Shown here: positions 1 to 7,603 of the stretch, one piece after another
Layout: every line of letters begins with the position of its first letter
How positions within the stretch are numbered: the stretch's first letter is position 1
NCBI GenBank assembly: GCA_017882265.1
Contig: JADGPW010000180.1
Span: 1 to 64,000, forward strand
Direction: 5' to 3'
From: Chitinophagaceae bacterium
GTDB lineage: Bacteria; Bacteroidota; Bacteroidia; Chitinophagales; Chitinophagaceae
DNA length: 64,000 nucleotides
Made by a program: the position numbers and the translations under genes
Notes under the pieces: model-generated
Told to the model about the DNA's origin: nothing
Database searches by the model: none
Seen by the model: the letters and a program-made list of their open reading frames with translations, nothing else

Positions 1-69
1 TCCCCGCCTTTTCATCCCATCAAGTTACAAACAACCTCACTAACTTAGCGGCTCTTTAATAATAACCAT

Positions 70-1086
70 ATGAAACTTGTTACCTATCTCAAAGAGGAAC
101 GTGAACAACTCGGCGTACTGATCAATGAAATGATCTACGATATGGAAGTGTTGCATCCCGATCTTCCCAACAGCATGAACCTTTTTCTGAATTACTGGGA
201 TGACAGCTACCCGGTTGCCCAGGCCGGTAACCTGATGCTGACGGAAGGAACAAGGACAAGCAATAAAGGGATCCCGCTACGCGATGTTCAGTTGCTGGCT
301 CCGGTTCCTTTTCCCAGCAGTTGCCGGGATGGGTATGCCTTTAGGCAACATGTGGCTGCCGCCCGACGGAACCGGAAAGTGGATATGATCCCGGAGTTTG
401 ACCAGTTTCCCATTTTTTATTTCACTAATCATCATAGTATCCAGGGCCCGGGAGAAATTCGCTGCATGCCCGATCACCTGGAGAAACTGGATTTTGAACT
501 GGAAGCGGCTATTGTGATCGCCCGACCGGGAAGGAATATCAAAGCCAAAGAAGCGGATGATCATATCGGCGGACTGATGATCATGAATGATCTAAGTGCC
601 CGGCGCTTACAGATGGAAGAAATGCTGCTGAATCTTGGGCCGGCCAAGGGAAAAGATTTTTCAACGGTGATCGGACCCTGGCTCGTGACCCTTGATGAAC
701 TACAATCATTCGAGATACCAGCCAAAGAAAACCATACTGGTAAAAGCTGGAACCTTAATATGAAATGCAGGGTCAACGGGAAACAGGTAAGTGAAGGAAA
801 CATGGGTGATATGGACTGGACCTTTGCGGAGATCATTGAAAGGGCATCGTATGGAGTTGATCTTTATCCCGGCGATGTGATCGGCAGTGGCACCGTAGGC
901 AGCGGTTGTTTTTTAGAATTGAACGGAACAGGGAAACTCAACGACCCAAATTTTACCGAGCAATGGCTGCAGGTGAACGATGTGGTGGAAATGGAGATCG
1001 ATGGTTTGGGTAAGCTGAGTAATACGATTGTAGCAGAGGAGACGGATTGGAGTATCCTCAATAGAAAAAAGACAGTAAGTCAGTGA
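70..1086 (+). CDS. Fumarylacetoacetate hydrolase (FAH) family protein
   Basis: 338 aa. FAH-fold enzymes hydrolyse or isomerise small 2-oxo acids using a divalent metal in the cytosol; the substrate cannot be told from sequence. The metal-binding acidic pattern is visible (FELEAAIVI around residue 141, then MNDLSAR), followed by KGKDFSTVIGPW and the C-terminal SGTVGSGC segment, in the order usual for the family. The ATG at 70 is the first plausible start and length is normal. The last codons (KKTVSQ and the TGA) lie inside the left arm of an intergenic repeat at 1071-1202, so the C-terminus was probably altered by that repeat. Family assignment is firm, substrate unknown. Confidence 0.9.
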   Translation: MKLVTYLKEEREQLGVLINEMIYDMEVLHPDLPNSMNLFLNYWDDSYPVAQAGNLMLTEGTRTSNKGIPLRDVQLLAPVPFPSSCRDGYAFRQHVAAARRNRKVDMIPEFDQFPIFYFTNHHSIQGPGEIRCMPDHLEKLDFELEAAIVIARPGRNIKAKEADDHIGGLMIMNDLSARRLQMEEMLLNLGPAKGKDFSTVIGPWLVTLDELQSFEIPAKENHTGKSWNLNMKCRVNGKQVSEGNMGDMDWTFAEIIERASYGVDLYPGDVIGSGTVGSGCFLELNGTGKLNDPNFTEQWLQVNDVVEMEIDGLGKLSNTIVAEETDWSILNRKKTVSQ

Positions 1087-1202
1087 GACAGTAAGTCAGT
1101 GGGAAATAATAAAATTTCAAACTGTCTCACTGTCTTACTACCTCACTGTCTTACTGTCTCACTATCTCACTGCCTTATTGACTTACTGACTTACTGACTT
1201 GT
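1071..1202. repeat. Word-repeat hairpin, GTAAGTCAGTGAG family, copy 1
   Basis: The left arm (1071-1102) is made of about 8-nt units GTAAGTCA and GTGAGACA. The right arm (about 1121-1202) is a longer series of the complementary units CTCACTGT and CTTACTGT. The AT-rich loop is about 16 nt. Because the units repeat, the arms can pair in several registers. The stop of the upstream FAH gene (1084-1086) is part of the left arm, and the element fills the gap between two convergent genes. A second copy is at 48287-48371. Confidence 0.85.
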
Positions 1203-1208
1203 GACTTG

Positions 1209-1934
1209 CTATATAACAACTTTATTCTCCCGTTTCGTTGGGGCGTTTCCTTTGTTCGTTACCTTACCCAGAAAATTGTCTTTCACCTTGAGTTCTTTTT
1301 CCACATTTACTTCCGCCGAACCGATACCACTGTTGTTGATATCCATTTTCTGAACAGCAAATTCAAAGGCTTTCAGGCTGCCCACCCCGTTATTATTTAT
1401 GGTGGCCTCATCAGCATTCCCTGAAAGCATAATGGATCCCACGCTTTTATTTTTGATATTTACAGAATGAGCCGAAAGGATCATATTGATAGAGCCAACA
1501 CCATTGTTCTTTATGGAGAGATCTTCAAAGGTTAATTTCTTATCAGACGATACATTTCCCACGGTGCTGATATCCATGTCCTTTATATTCCGGAAAGTGA
1601 TATAAACTTTCATCCCCTTTGATCCTTTTTGGGGCTTAAAATTCACATGATCCTGCATTTTAATGATCAGTTTGGAGCCTTCGTTCTTCACTTCAAAAAG
1701 GGGTTGGAAATTATCATCGGCTTCAATTTTTACTGATTCCGTATTACCCTGTGTGAGGTAAAGGTTGAACACGCCGGACGCTTTCAGTTCACTAAAGGAT
1801 TGCACCGGAATGTCTTTGGTGATGATATTTCCGCTTCCTTCCACCTGTTTTGTTTCGTTGTCCTGGCTGAAGGAGATCAGCGGCATAACAGCGATCATCA
1901 GAAGTATCGCCGCTGATAATAATGTCTTTTTCAT
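1209..1934 (-). CDS. Head GIN domain-containing protein (DUF2807)
   Basis: 241 aa, exported. Residues 1-23 form a signal peptide ending in ISFSQ. The rest is the DUF2807 'head GIN' domain, a right-handed beta-helix-like fold recognisable from repeated short segments such as NNGVGSI, NKSVGSI, NNGVGSL and NSGIGSA at about 20-residue spacing. Members are periplasmic or surface proteins of unknown function in Bacteroidota. The C-terminus is short and basic (TKRENKVVI). It is convergent with the FAH gene and appears monocistronic. Family assignment is confident; no function is assigned. Confidence 0.85.
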   Translation of the reverse strand: MKKTLLSAAILLMIAVMPLISFSQDNETKQVEGSGNIITKDIPVQSFSELKASGVFNLYLTQGNTESVKIEADDNFQPLFEVKNEGSKLIIKMQDHVNFKPQKGSKGMKVYITFRNIKDMDISTVGNVSSDKKLTFEDLSIKNNGVGSINMILSAHSVNIKNKSVGSIMLSGNADEATINNNGVGSLKAFEFAVQKMDINNSGIGSAEVNVEKELKVKDNFLGKVTNKGNAPTKRENKVVI

Positions 1935-2062
1935 AACCTGGTTTTAGTTTAAAAGATTAACGAAATCCTTCGTAGGACGAAAGGACGTCCAATTTTGTTA
2001 CATATAAGGCTAAAAATTTATGAAAGGCTGTAAATCAGCGTGAATGGTAAAAAAGAGGTAAT

Positions 2063-2193
2063 AGATAAAAGATAATAGTGAATAGATAATAGTATCCTCA
2101 GCAGAAAAGACCTTCCAGCATTTGATAGCCTACCAAAGCTGAAGGTTTCTTCAAATTAATGAACTATTATCTATTCACTATTAGTTTTTATCT
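2063..2193. repeat. Word-repeat hairpin, GATAATAGTGAATAG family, copy 1
   Basis: Outer arms are 2063-2093 and 2163-2193, 31 nt each with only two or three mismatches. Between them is a second stem, ACCTTC..AGC pairing with GCTGAAGGT. The same two-part architecture recurs at 39686-39814 and 55584-55716. Here the element sits in the divergent region between the GIN gene and the flavin-reductase gene, so it is not a terminator for either one. Confidence 0.85.
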
Positions 2194-2256
2194 CAATCCT
2201 CTTACTCTCACAAAAAAGGGGTGATTTTACTGATATTTTTCTCTATAATACAAAAT

Positions 2257-3159
2257 ATGATCTTCGATTTAAATAAACTATCGGCGGCAGAAAAACAATA
2301 CTACCTCCTGCACCTGATCGCCCCCCGGCCCATTTGCTTTGCGTCTACTATTGATAAAGAAGGGAAGGTGAATCTCAGTCCATTTAGTTTTTTCAATATA
2401 TTTTCTTCCAATCCCCCGATTGTAATATTTTCCCCTTCAAGGAGAGTAAGGGATAATACCACGAAACATACCCTGCAAAACGTGATGGAAGTCCCCGAGG
2501 TGGTTATCAATATCGTTACTTATGATATGGTTCAACAAACCTCCCTGACGAGTTGTGAATTTCCAAAAGGGGAGAATGAATTTAATAAAGCTGGTTTAAC
2601 CGAAGTGCCTTCTGTGCGGGTAAGACCACCCAGGGTAAAAGAGAGCAAGGTGCAACTGGAATGTAAAGTGAATGAAGTGAAGCCCCTGGGAACACAAGCG
2701 GGCGCCGGTAACCTTGTTATCTGTGAAGTGCTGATGATGCATATTGATGATTCGTTGCTTGACGATCCATTAACTTCTGCTCAGGGCTTACCAAAAATAG
2801 ACCAGCGGAAGATTCACCAGGTAGCCAGGTTGGGAGCCGACTGGTATTGCGTAGTAAATGAGCATAATTTGTTCCGCGTAGAAAAACCCAATACACAACT
2901 CGGTATCGGTGTGGATGCACTGCCCATCGCTATTCGTCAAAGTAATATCTTATCCGGTAACGACCTGGGTCAATTGGCGAATGTTAGGGAACTGCCGTTG
3001 GTAGATCCTTCTTTTGATGATGCCCATCTTAAGCAGATCATCCTGTATTATAGCATCAACCCGGAAGACATGGAAAAAGAATTGCATCGTTATGCAAAGA
3101 AATTGATGGAAGAAGGAAAAGTAAAGGAGGCATGGCAGGTTCTTTTGGCAATGACATAA
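2257..3159 (+). CDS. Flavin reductase family protein (FMN-binding split barrel)
   Basis: 300 aa from the ATG at 2257; the upstream in-frame GTG at 2221 would add a hydrophobic stretch not typical of the family. The split-barrel motif is clear: HLIAPRPICFASTID near the start, then NLSPFSFFNIFSSNPP and the phosphate-binding-like SPSRRVRDNTTKHT. Such proteins bind FMN and either reduce flavin for monooxygenases or act as flavin-dependent oxidoreductases in the cytosol. The extra C-terminal ~100 residues (after about residue 200) are usual in the longer Bacteroidota branch. The partner enzyme is not evident. The stop abuts a CCCCTTTAGGGG hairpin at 3163. Confidence 0.85.
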   Translation: MIFDLNKLSAAEKQYYLLHLIAPRPICFASTIDKEGKVNLSPFSFFNIFSSNPPIVIFSPSRRVRDNTTKHTLQNVMEVPEVVINIVTYDMVQQTSLTSCEFPKGENEFNKAGLTEVPSVRVRPPRVKESKVQLECKVNEVKPLGTQAGAGNLVICEVLMMHIDDSLLDDPLTSAQGLPKIDQRKIHQVARLGADWYCVVNEHNLFRVEKPNTQLGIGVDALPIAIRQSNILSGNDLGQLANVRELPLVDPSFDDAHLKQIILYYSINPEDMEKELHRYAKKLMEEGKVKEAWQVLLAMT

Positions 3160-3162
3160 CTC

Positions 3163-3174
3163 CCCCTTTAGGGG
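3163..3174. repeat. CCCCTTTAGGGG short palindrome
   Basis: A short GC-rich palindrome placed three bases after the flavin-reductase stop. Related sequences occur at 26245-26254, 26311-26322 and 38556-38567, in each case close to the end or start of a gene. Confidence 0.6.
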
Positions 3175-3228
3175 ATGGGAGTATCAAAATACTTTTTATC
3201 TTTAGAACAACATCTTAAATCCTGTTTC

Positions 3229-4122
3229 ATGCACAAAAAAGGAACATACTATTTATTAGTTTTCCTTACCATTACTGCAAGCTTTTTTTCCTGTGTGACT
3301 CAAAAAAAAGTTATTTCAGTAAAAAAGGAAATAACAACGGTTGACAGCCAGCTTCAGAAATACTCTACCGCTTTAAAACAACTGGATACAAAGCGTGAAA
3401 TGAAACAGGAGCAAAACCAGATCGACGATAAGGCCAGTGCCCGCATACAAAAATTTATCGCCAAAACCAGGACAGAAATCGACACGCTGCATGCCCAGAA
3501 CACTATCCTTATCGTCAACACGATCGTGGACCGGGCTGATTGGCAGAAACTACTGAAGACACTTTCTCTTTCCCGAAAATCATCTAAAACCATTGGAGAT
3601 AAAATTCAGTTCCTGTCAGACCTGATCAACCGAAATATGGTAGTAAAAATTGACCAGGATGTTCTTTTTGCTCCCGGCCAGTATATAGTGACGCCCGCTA
3701 TAGCCGCCAGCATTGGCAATCTCTTTGAGCCGGCGGCTAAAGAAATTGACACGTTCATAAAAAAATACCCTGCTTTCCCATTGTCCATCGTAATTACGGT
3801 CAAAGGTTATGCAGACGCCACAGCCATTTCAGAAGGCACCCCGCTGTATAAGGATCTTAAGGCAAGATTGAGTATGAGTAACGCTGACCCGGATAACAAA
3901 GAATTGAACAAACAATTGTCACGGGTCAGAGCAGAACAGGTGAAAGCGCTATTTGAAAAATATACTACGGATAAATCAGGCACCGGACACTATATTCCGA
4001 ATATCTTATACCTCTCCGAGGGAAAAGGGGAGGCATTACCTAATCCAACGATCACGGATTACAAAATTGATGATGCCCGGAGAAGAGTAGTATTACTTTT
4101 CTGGAGTATTTTCCCGGAATAA
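3229..4122 (+). CDS. OmpA-like lipoprotein
   Basis: 297 aa from the ATG at 3229, chosen because it begins a lipoprotein signal (hydrophobic stretch then SFFSC; lipidated Cys near residue 22). Residues about 40-120 look coiled-coil or helical (ISVKKEITTVDSQLQKYSTALKQLD). The C-terminal half resembles an OmpA-type peptidoglycan-binding domain: a beta segment (VVKIDQDVLFAPGQYIV), a helix, ITVKGYADATA in place of the usual GHTD segment, LSRVRAEQVKALF, and a final DDARRRVVLLFW. It is probably an outer-membrane-anchored envelope protein. The OmpA assignment is by pattern; moderate certainty. Confidence 0.7.
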   Translation: MHKKGTYYLLVFLTITASFFSCVTQKKVISVKKEITTVDSQLQKYSTALKQLDTKREMKQEQNQIDDKASARIQKFIAKTRTEIDTLHAQNTILIVNTIVDRADWQKLLKTLSLSRKSSKTIGDKIQFLSDLINRNMVVKIDQDVLFAPGQYIVTPAIAASIGNLFEPAAKEIDTFIKKYPAFPLSIVITVKGYADATAISEGTPLYKDLKARLSMSNADPDNKELNKQLSRVRAEQVKALFEKYTTDKSGTGHYIPNILYLSEGKGEALPNPTITDYKIDDARRRVVLLFWSIFPE

Positions 4123-4262
4123 ACTGTTGGTCGTTAGTAACCATTCTAATGATCACAATGGATATCACTTTCAGTTACATTGTGAATCGTATTATTTTCT
4201 TATCCCTGTATCAATGTAAAGATAGTTTCCTGAGAAATCAGCTCTGGCCAACAAATATGGTC

Positions 4263-4312
4263 TATATAATAGAAAATGAGCGGTATTGATACCGCTCATT
4301 TTCTATTATATA
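4263..4312. terminator. Perfect 24-bp palindrome, bidirectional terminator
   Basis: Positions 4263-4286 are the exact reverse complement of 4289-4312, with only TG between them. The GC core ATGAGCGGTAT is flanked by AT-rich outer stem, giving U-rich tails in both directions. It lies between two convergent genes (OmpA-like lipoprotein and DUF4197), as expected for a shared terminator. Confidence 0.8.
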
Positions 4313-4323
4313 ACAATCAACAA

Positions 4324-5052
4324 TTATTTTACACCACCCCCAAATACCTTTTTCAATATATCTGTCGTCCTCGCCACCGGATTCGCCCTGATGTTAGCTT
4401 CTTCTTTTGCAACCTGGTCAAACAAAGCATCTACTGCTTTGCCCACCACGTAGGAAGTCAGATCCGGGTTGACCTTATTAAAGGTAGTGGGTATTCTATT
4501 ATAGGTAGTTACAATATCGGAATAATATTTCGTCGCGTTTGTTTTGTCAAGCGAACTTTTTACCGAAGGAGTAAAGGCCGCGATCAGTTTTTCCTTTGTC
4601 TTCTCCCTGAAATAATTTGTTGCAGCATTGTTAGGGCCTCTGACGATATTGAGTGCATCTGTTAGTGTCATTTCTTTGATGGCATCCACGAAAATAGGTT
4701 TGGCATAACCCACCGCATCTTCGGCGCCCCGGTTGATAGCCAGTATTGCTTTATCACACTGTGCGCCCATACCCATGTTCCGCAGTGTATTTTCCACTTT
4801 TTTGGCATCAGGGGGCAGGAGCAATTTGTAGAATTCACTGCCGAAAAATCCATCCGTTTTGTTCAGGTTCAGTACCGCGTTGGTAACACCCTGCGATAGC
4901 GCTTCTTTAATCGCCTGCCCGGCTTCATTTTCAGTAAAGCCCGAACTTGTAGCCAATTTCTTGGGAAAGATATTAGGGATTTTAAGCTGGGAAAAAGATC
5001 GCCCCGGAATCAGGGCCAGGCCGAATAACATGGCGCTAAAATATGTTTTCAT
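4324..5052 (-). CDS. DUF4197 domain-containing protein
   Basis: 242 aa from the ATG at 5052. That start begins a signal peptide (MKTYFSAMLFGLALIPGRSFSQ); an upstream in-frame ATG would add 13 residues before it. The body matches the DUF4197 family: NEAGQAIKEALSQGV near residue 45, FYKLLLPPDAKKVE, and AKPIFVDAIKEMTLTDAL, mostly alpha-helical. These are periplasmic proteins of unknown function. It ends in FGGGVK. Monocistronic, convergent with the lipoprotein gene. Confidence 0.85.
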   Translation of the reverse strand: MKTYFSAMLFGLALIPGRSFSQLKIPNIFPKKLATSSGFTENEAGQAIKEALSQGVTNAVLNLNKTDGFFGSEFYKLLLPPDAKKVENTLRNMGMGAQCDKAILAINRGAEDAVGYAKPIFVDAIKEMTLTDALNIVRGPNNAATNYFREKTKEKLIAAFTPSVKSSLDKTNATKYYSDIVTTYNRIPTTFNKVNPDLTSYVVGKAVDALFDQVAKEEANIRANPVARTTDILKKVFGGGVK

Positions 5053-5268
5053 TATACGTATTGGTTTAACCAGGTTAAAGATAAGTTTCATTGTGTTCTA
5101 TAGGTGGAGGAAACCGGTAGTTTGACGTAATTTTAAGGTTTTAGTTGCGTCCCTTATAAGCTTGTCTCATAATTCGTTATAAAATCTTTAAAGATTGTTA
5201 AGTTTTGCGTTGCTGACGGGTCATACCTGCTAAAATAAAAGAGAGGACTTGTTGGGTTCCGGCCTGTC

Positions 5269-6276
5269 TCAGGCATTAAGGCTTTCCTTTCGATGATTGA
5301 TCTTGTCCCTGAAAATCCGGAAGAACCGGGCTCTTTCTTTTTCACTTACCTCGCTGATCAGGGTGGATCGCTTCATCAGGTTTTGCAAATACTCATAAAA
5401 CTTATCACAAAAAGTCAGATCCCGTGTCATCATGTAATTCGCCACCGAATATGGAATATAGGCAATTTTGGAGCCATCCATAACGCTCAGCATGTGGTTG
5501 TCGCCCAGCACTACTTCATTAAAATACATGCGGTATCTACCCAATGGTTTTTTCTCACGATCGCCATATTTAAATTTATATCCCAGTTCTGCCTGCATTT
5601 CCAGGTGGTCCATGATTTTTTCAATCGCTTCATAGACTCTTAAAGTATGATCATTGGATTTAAACATTCCCCCGGCCTGGTAATAATCAATTTGCCGCAG
5701 GGTTCCATTCATGCTTTCAATATTCCAGATCTCCACGCTGTCGATCTGGTTATATATGTCCAGGATCTTTTCCCCAATCCCAAAAAGCTCATCGGGATAA
5801 TCGTCTAAACTTATTTTTTTATTCCTGAATTCCGGGAAGAACCATAAAGTGCTCATCCAGAAGTAATATTTGAAAGCGGCGAAGTCCCGAAAATAGAAAT
5901 GATGAAAAAAGGGAGAATCTTTGCAGAGGTAATAATATTCTTTTTCATGAAAACTGTTGATATAGGCCAGGGTGTTCATCACACCTTTGAGAAAGGCATC
6001 AAAACGGAAATTCTTATTATCTAAAAAATTCCCTTCAAATATGAATGAACCGGTTTGAATGTTCATCAATTGGTCAATGGAAATGTGGTAATGATTACAA
6101 AGCAGGTGCAATTCTTCAAACGTCAGGGATACTTCACCACGCATTCTCCGGTAGACACTGTCAGGGCTGATATTCAGCAAAAAGGCTATTTCATCCGCAG
6201 CCTGCAATGGCTGACCCATTTTCATTTTTACCGCCTTGAATAATTGCTGTTGTAATTCGGCCGTTGTCATGTTCAT
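5269..6276 (-). CDS. HTH transcriptional regulator, paralogue A
   Basis: 335 aa. The N-terminal ~75 residues form an XRE-like helix-turn-helix (DEIAFLLNISPDSVYRRMRGE, then LTFEELHLLCNHYHIS). The remaining ~260 residues form a helical, aromatic-rich domain with no recognised ligand or catalytic motif (for example FRDFAAFKYYFWMS). It is a paralogue of the next gene upstream, and its ATG overlaps that gene's TGA by four bases, so the two are translationally coupled. The pair is divergent from the TonB receptor at 7604, which suggests it regulates that locus (inference). The HTH is clear; the effector domain is unknown. Confidence 0.75.
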   Translation of the reverse strand: MNMTTAELQQQLFKAVKMKMGQPLQAADEIAFLLNISPDSVYRRMRGEVSLTFEELHLLCNHYHISIDQLMNIQTGSFIFEGNFLDNKNFRFDAFLKGVMNTLAYINSFHEKEYYYLCKDSPFFHHFYFRDFAAFKYYFWMSTLWFFPEFRNKKISLDDYPDELFGIGEKILDIYNQIDSVEIWNIESMNGTLRQIDYYQAGGMFKSNDHTLRVYEAIEKIMDHLEMQAELGYKFKYGDREKKPLGRYRMYFNEVVLGDNHMLSVMDGSKIAYIPYSVANYMMTRDLTFCDKFYEYLQNLMKRSTLISEVSEKERARFFRIFRDKINHRKESLNA

Positions 6277-7268
6277 AAGTTGAGTTTACGGTCCTGTATT
6301 TTAGTCAACAATATATTAAAGAAAATATTTCGCTGCTTTTCACTGGTGTTACTGATCTGGGTGCTGCGCCGGATCAGGGCCCGCAAATTATCATAGGTAT
6401 CATTACAAAATTTTTCATCCCTGGTTTGCATATAGTTCATAACATCATAATTCAGGAAAACTGTTTTTACATGATCGGTCACAGCTAATATGGTGTTATC
6501 TCCCAGGGTAACCCTGTTATAAAAGAATTTTAAATTATTCTTTTTCAGCTCGGGGTTTTCTCCCGGTAAATATTTACACCCGTTTTCAGCCTGGTTCTTT
6601 AAATGGCTGATAACTTGTTCTACCGCCTCATAGATCGTTTTAATATCCCCGGTTGAATGAAACAGGCCCGCTTCTTTATAATACTCTACCTGGAATATGA
6701 TACTGTTGATGCATTCCGTATTCCATATCTCGGTGGACGGGATCTGGTTATAGGTATGGAGAATTTCCGTTCCGGTTTTTCTTATCTCCGGCCCCAGGCA
6801 ATCCATCGTAAAATGCCTTTTTTCAAAATCAGGATGACGCAATATAGACTTCATCCAGAAGAAATAGTGAAAAGCGAATAACGCATCGGTTGAAAAATTA
6901 TAAAAAAAGGGCAGGTCTTTTGAAAGATAAATGATCTCTTTCTTCAAATATCCATTGACCTGTTGTAGCTGCTTCAATATATTGCCCATGTAATTTTCAA
7001 AAGTGAAATACTGGGGATGGATCCTTTCGGTTTGAAAAAGAATGAACCCGCTTTTAATATCCAACAGACGATCCAGTGATACACGAAAATGGTCACATAG
7101 CACTTTGACTTCTTCCAGCACTAAGGGTGTATCGCCCCGGATACGGCGATAGGCGCTGTCACTACTTACATGCAATATCTCCGACACCCTATCTACCATA
7201 GAAATATCAGGTGATAGCATTTCTTTGATCCGCTGGAACAAAAATTCCTGTGACTGATCGGTGGTCAT
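6273..7268 (-). CDS. HTH transcriptional regulator, paralogue B
   Basis: 331 aa, first gene of the two-gene regulator operon. The N-terminal HTH (VSEILHVSSDSAYRRIRGD, LEEVKVLCDHFRVSLDRLL) aligns with paralogue A. The rest of the protein also aligns: SKDLPFFYNF with CKDSPFFHHF, STEIWNTECIN with SVEIWNIESMN, YMQTRDEKFCND with YMMTRDLTFCDK. This indicates tandem duplication and divergence; the two could work as a heteromer or see different signals. No receiver, GAF or sugar-binding motif is visible. Function beyond DNA binding is unknown. Confidence 0.75.
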   Translation of the reverse strand: MTTDQSQEFLFQRIKEMLSPDISMVDRVSEILHVSSDSAYRRIRGDTPLVLEEVKVLCDHFRVSLDRLLDIKSGFILFQTERIHPQYFTFENYMGNILKQLQQVNGYLKKEIIYLSKDLPFFYNFSTDALFAFHYFFWMKSILRHPDFEKRHFTMDCLGPEIRKTGTEILHTYNQIPSTEIWNTECINSIIFQVEYYKEAGLFHSTGDIKTIYEAVEQVISHLKNQAENGCKYLPGENPELKKNNLKFFYNRVTLGDNTILAVTDHVKTVFLNYDVMNYMQTRDEKFCNDTYDNLRALIRRSTQISNTSEKQRNIFFNILLTKIQDRKLNL

Positions 7269-7603
7269 GATTAGCGTTGCTGGGTGAGTTTCTGGTTCGC
7301 ATCAGGATCAGGCGCTGGTTAAGTTAACCCATTTAGACAGAAGATACAACATCCATGGGTATTTTCTAATGCGAAATTTTTAACAACCTCTGTATTCCGG
7401 CTCATAAATCCCCTGTTTTGCGGATAGAAAAGACAGGTTATCAATCCAGTTGCTATAACTGCAAACCGGGAAAATGTTAATGCAAAATTCAATAATTAAT
7501 AGGCGATAGCTGATGGTAGTTTGGTATGGTGAAATGGATACCGGGTGAATGTATTAAAGCTATCAAAAGACCTAAACTGATTCATTAACCAACACTTCTT
7601 AAA
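7269..7603. other. Divergent regulatory region, HTH pair / TonB receptor
   Basis: 335 nt without a gene, between the regulator operon and the TonB receptor. It must hold promoters for both directions. I do not find an exact TTG-N19-TAnnTTTG promoter, and no strong hairpin or inverted operator stands out. Nothing else is seen. Confidence 0.5.

Noticed and set aside
1071-1202. CRISPR-like or VNTR array
   Set aside because: Words are 8 nt, without spacers, and pair with a second arm; it is a hairpin, not a CRISPR.
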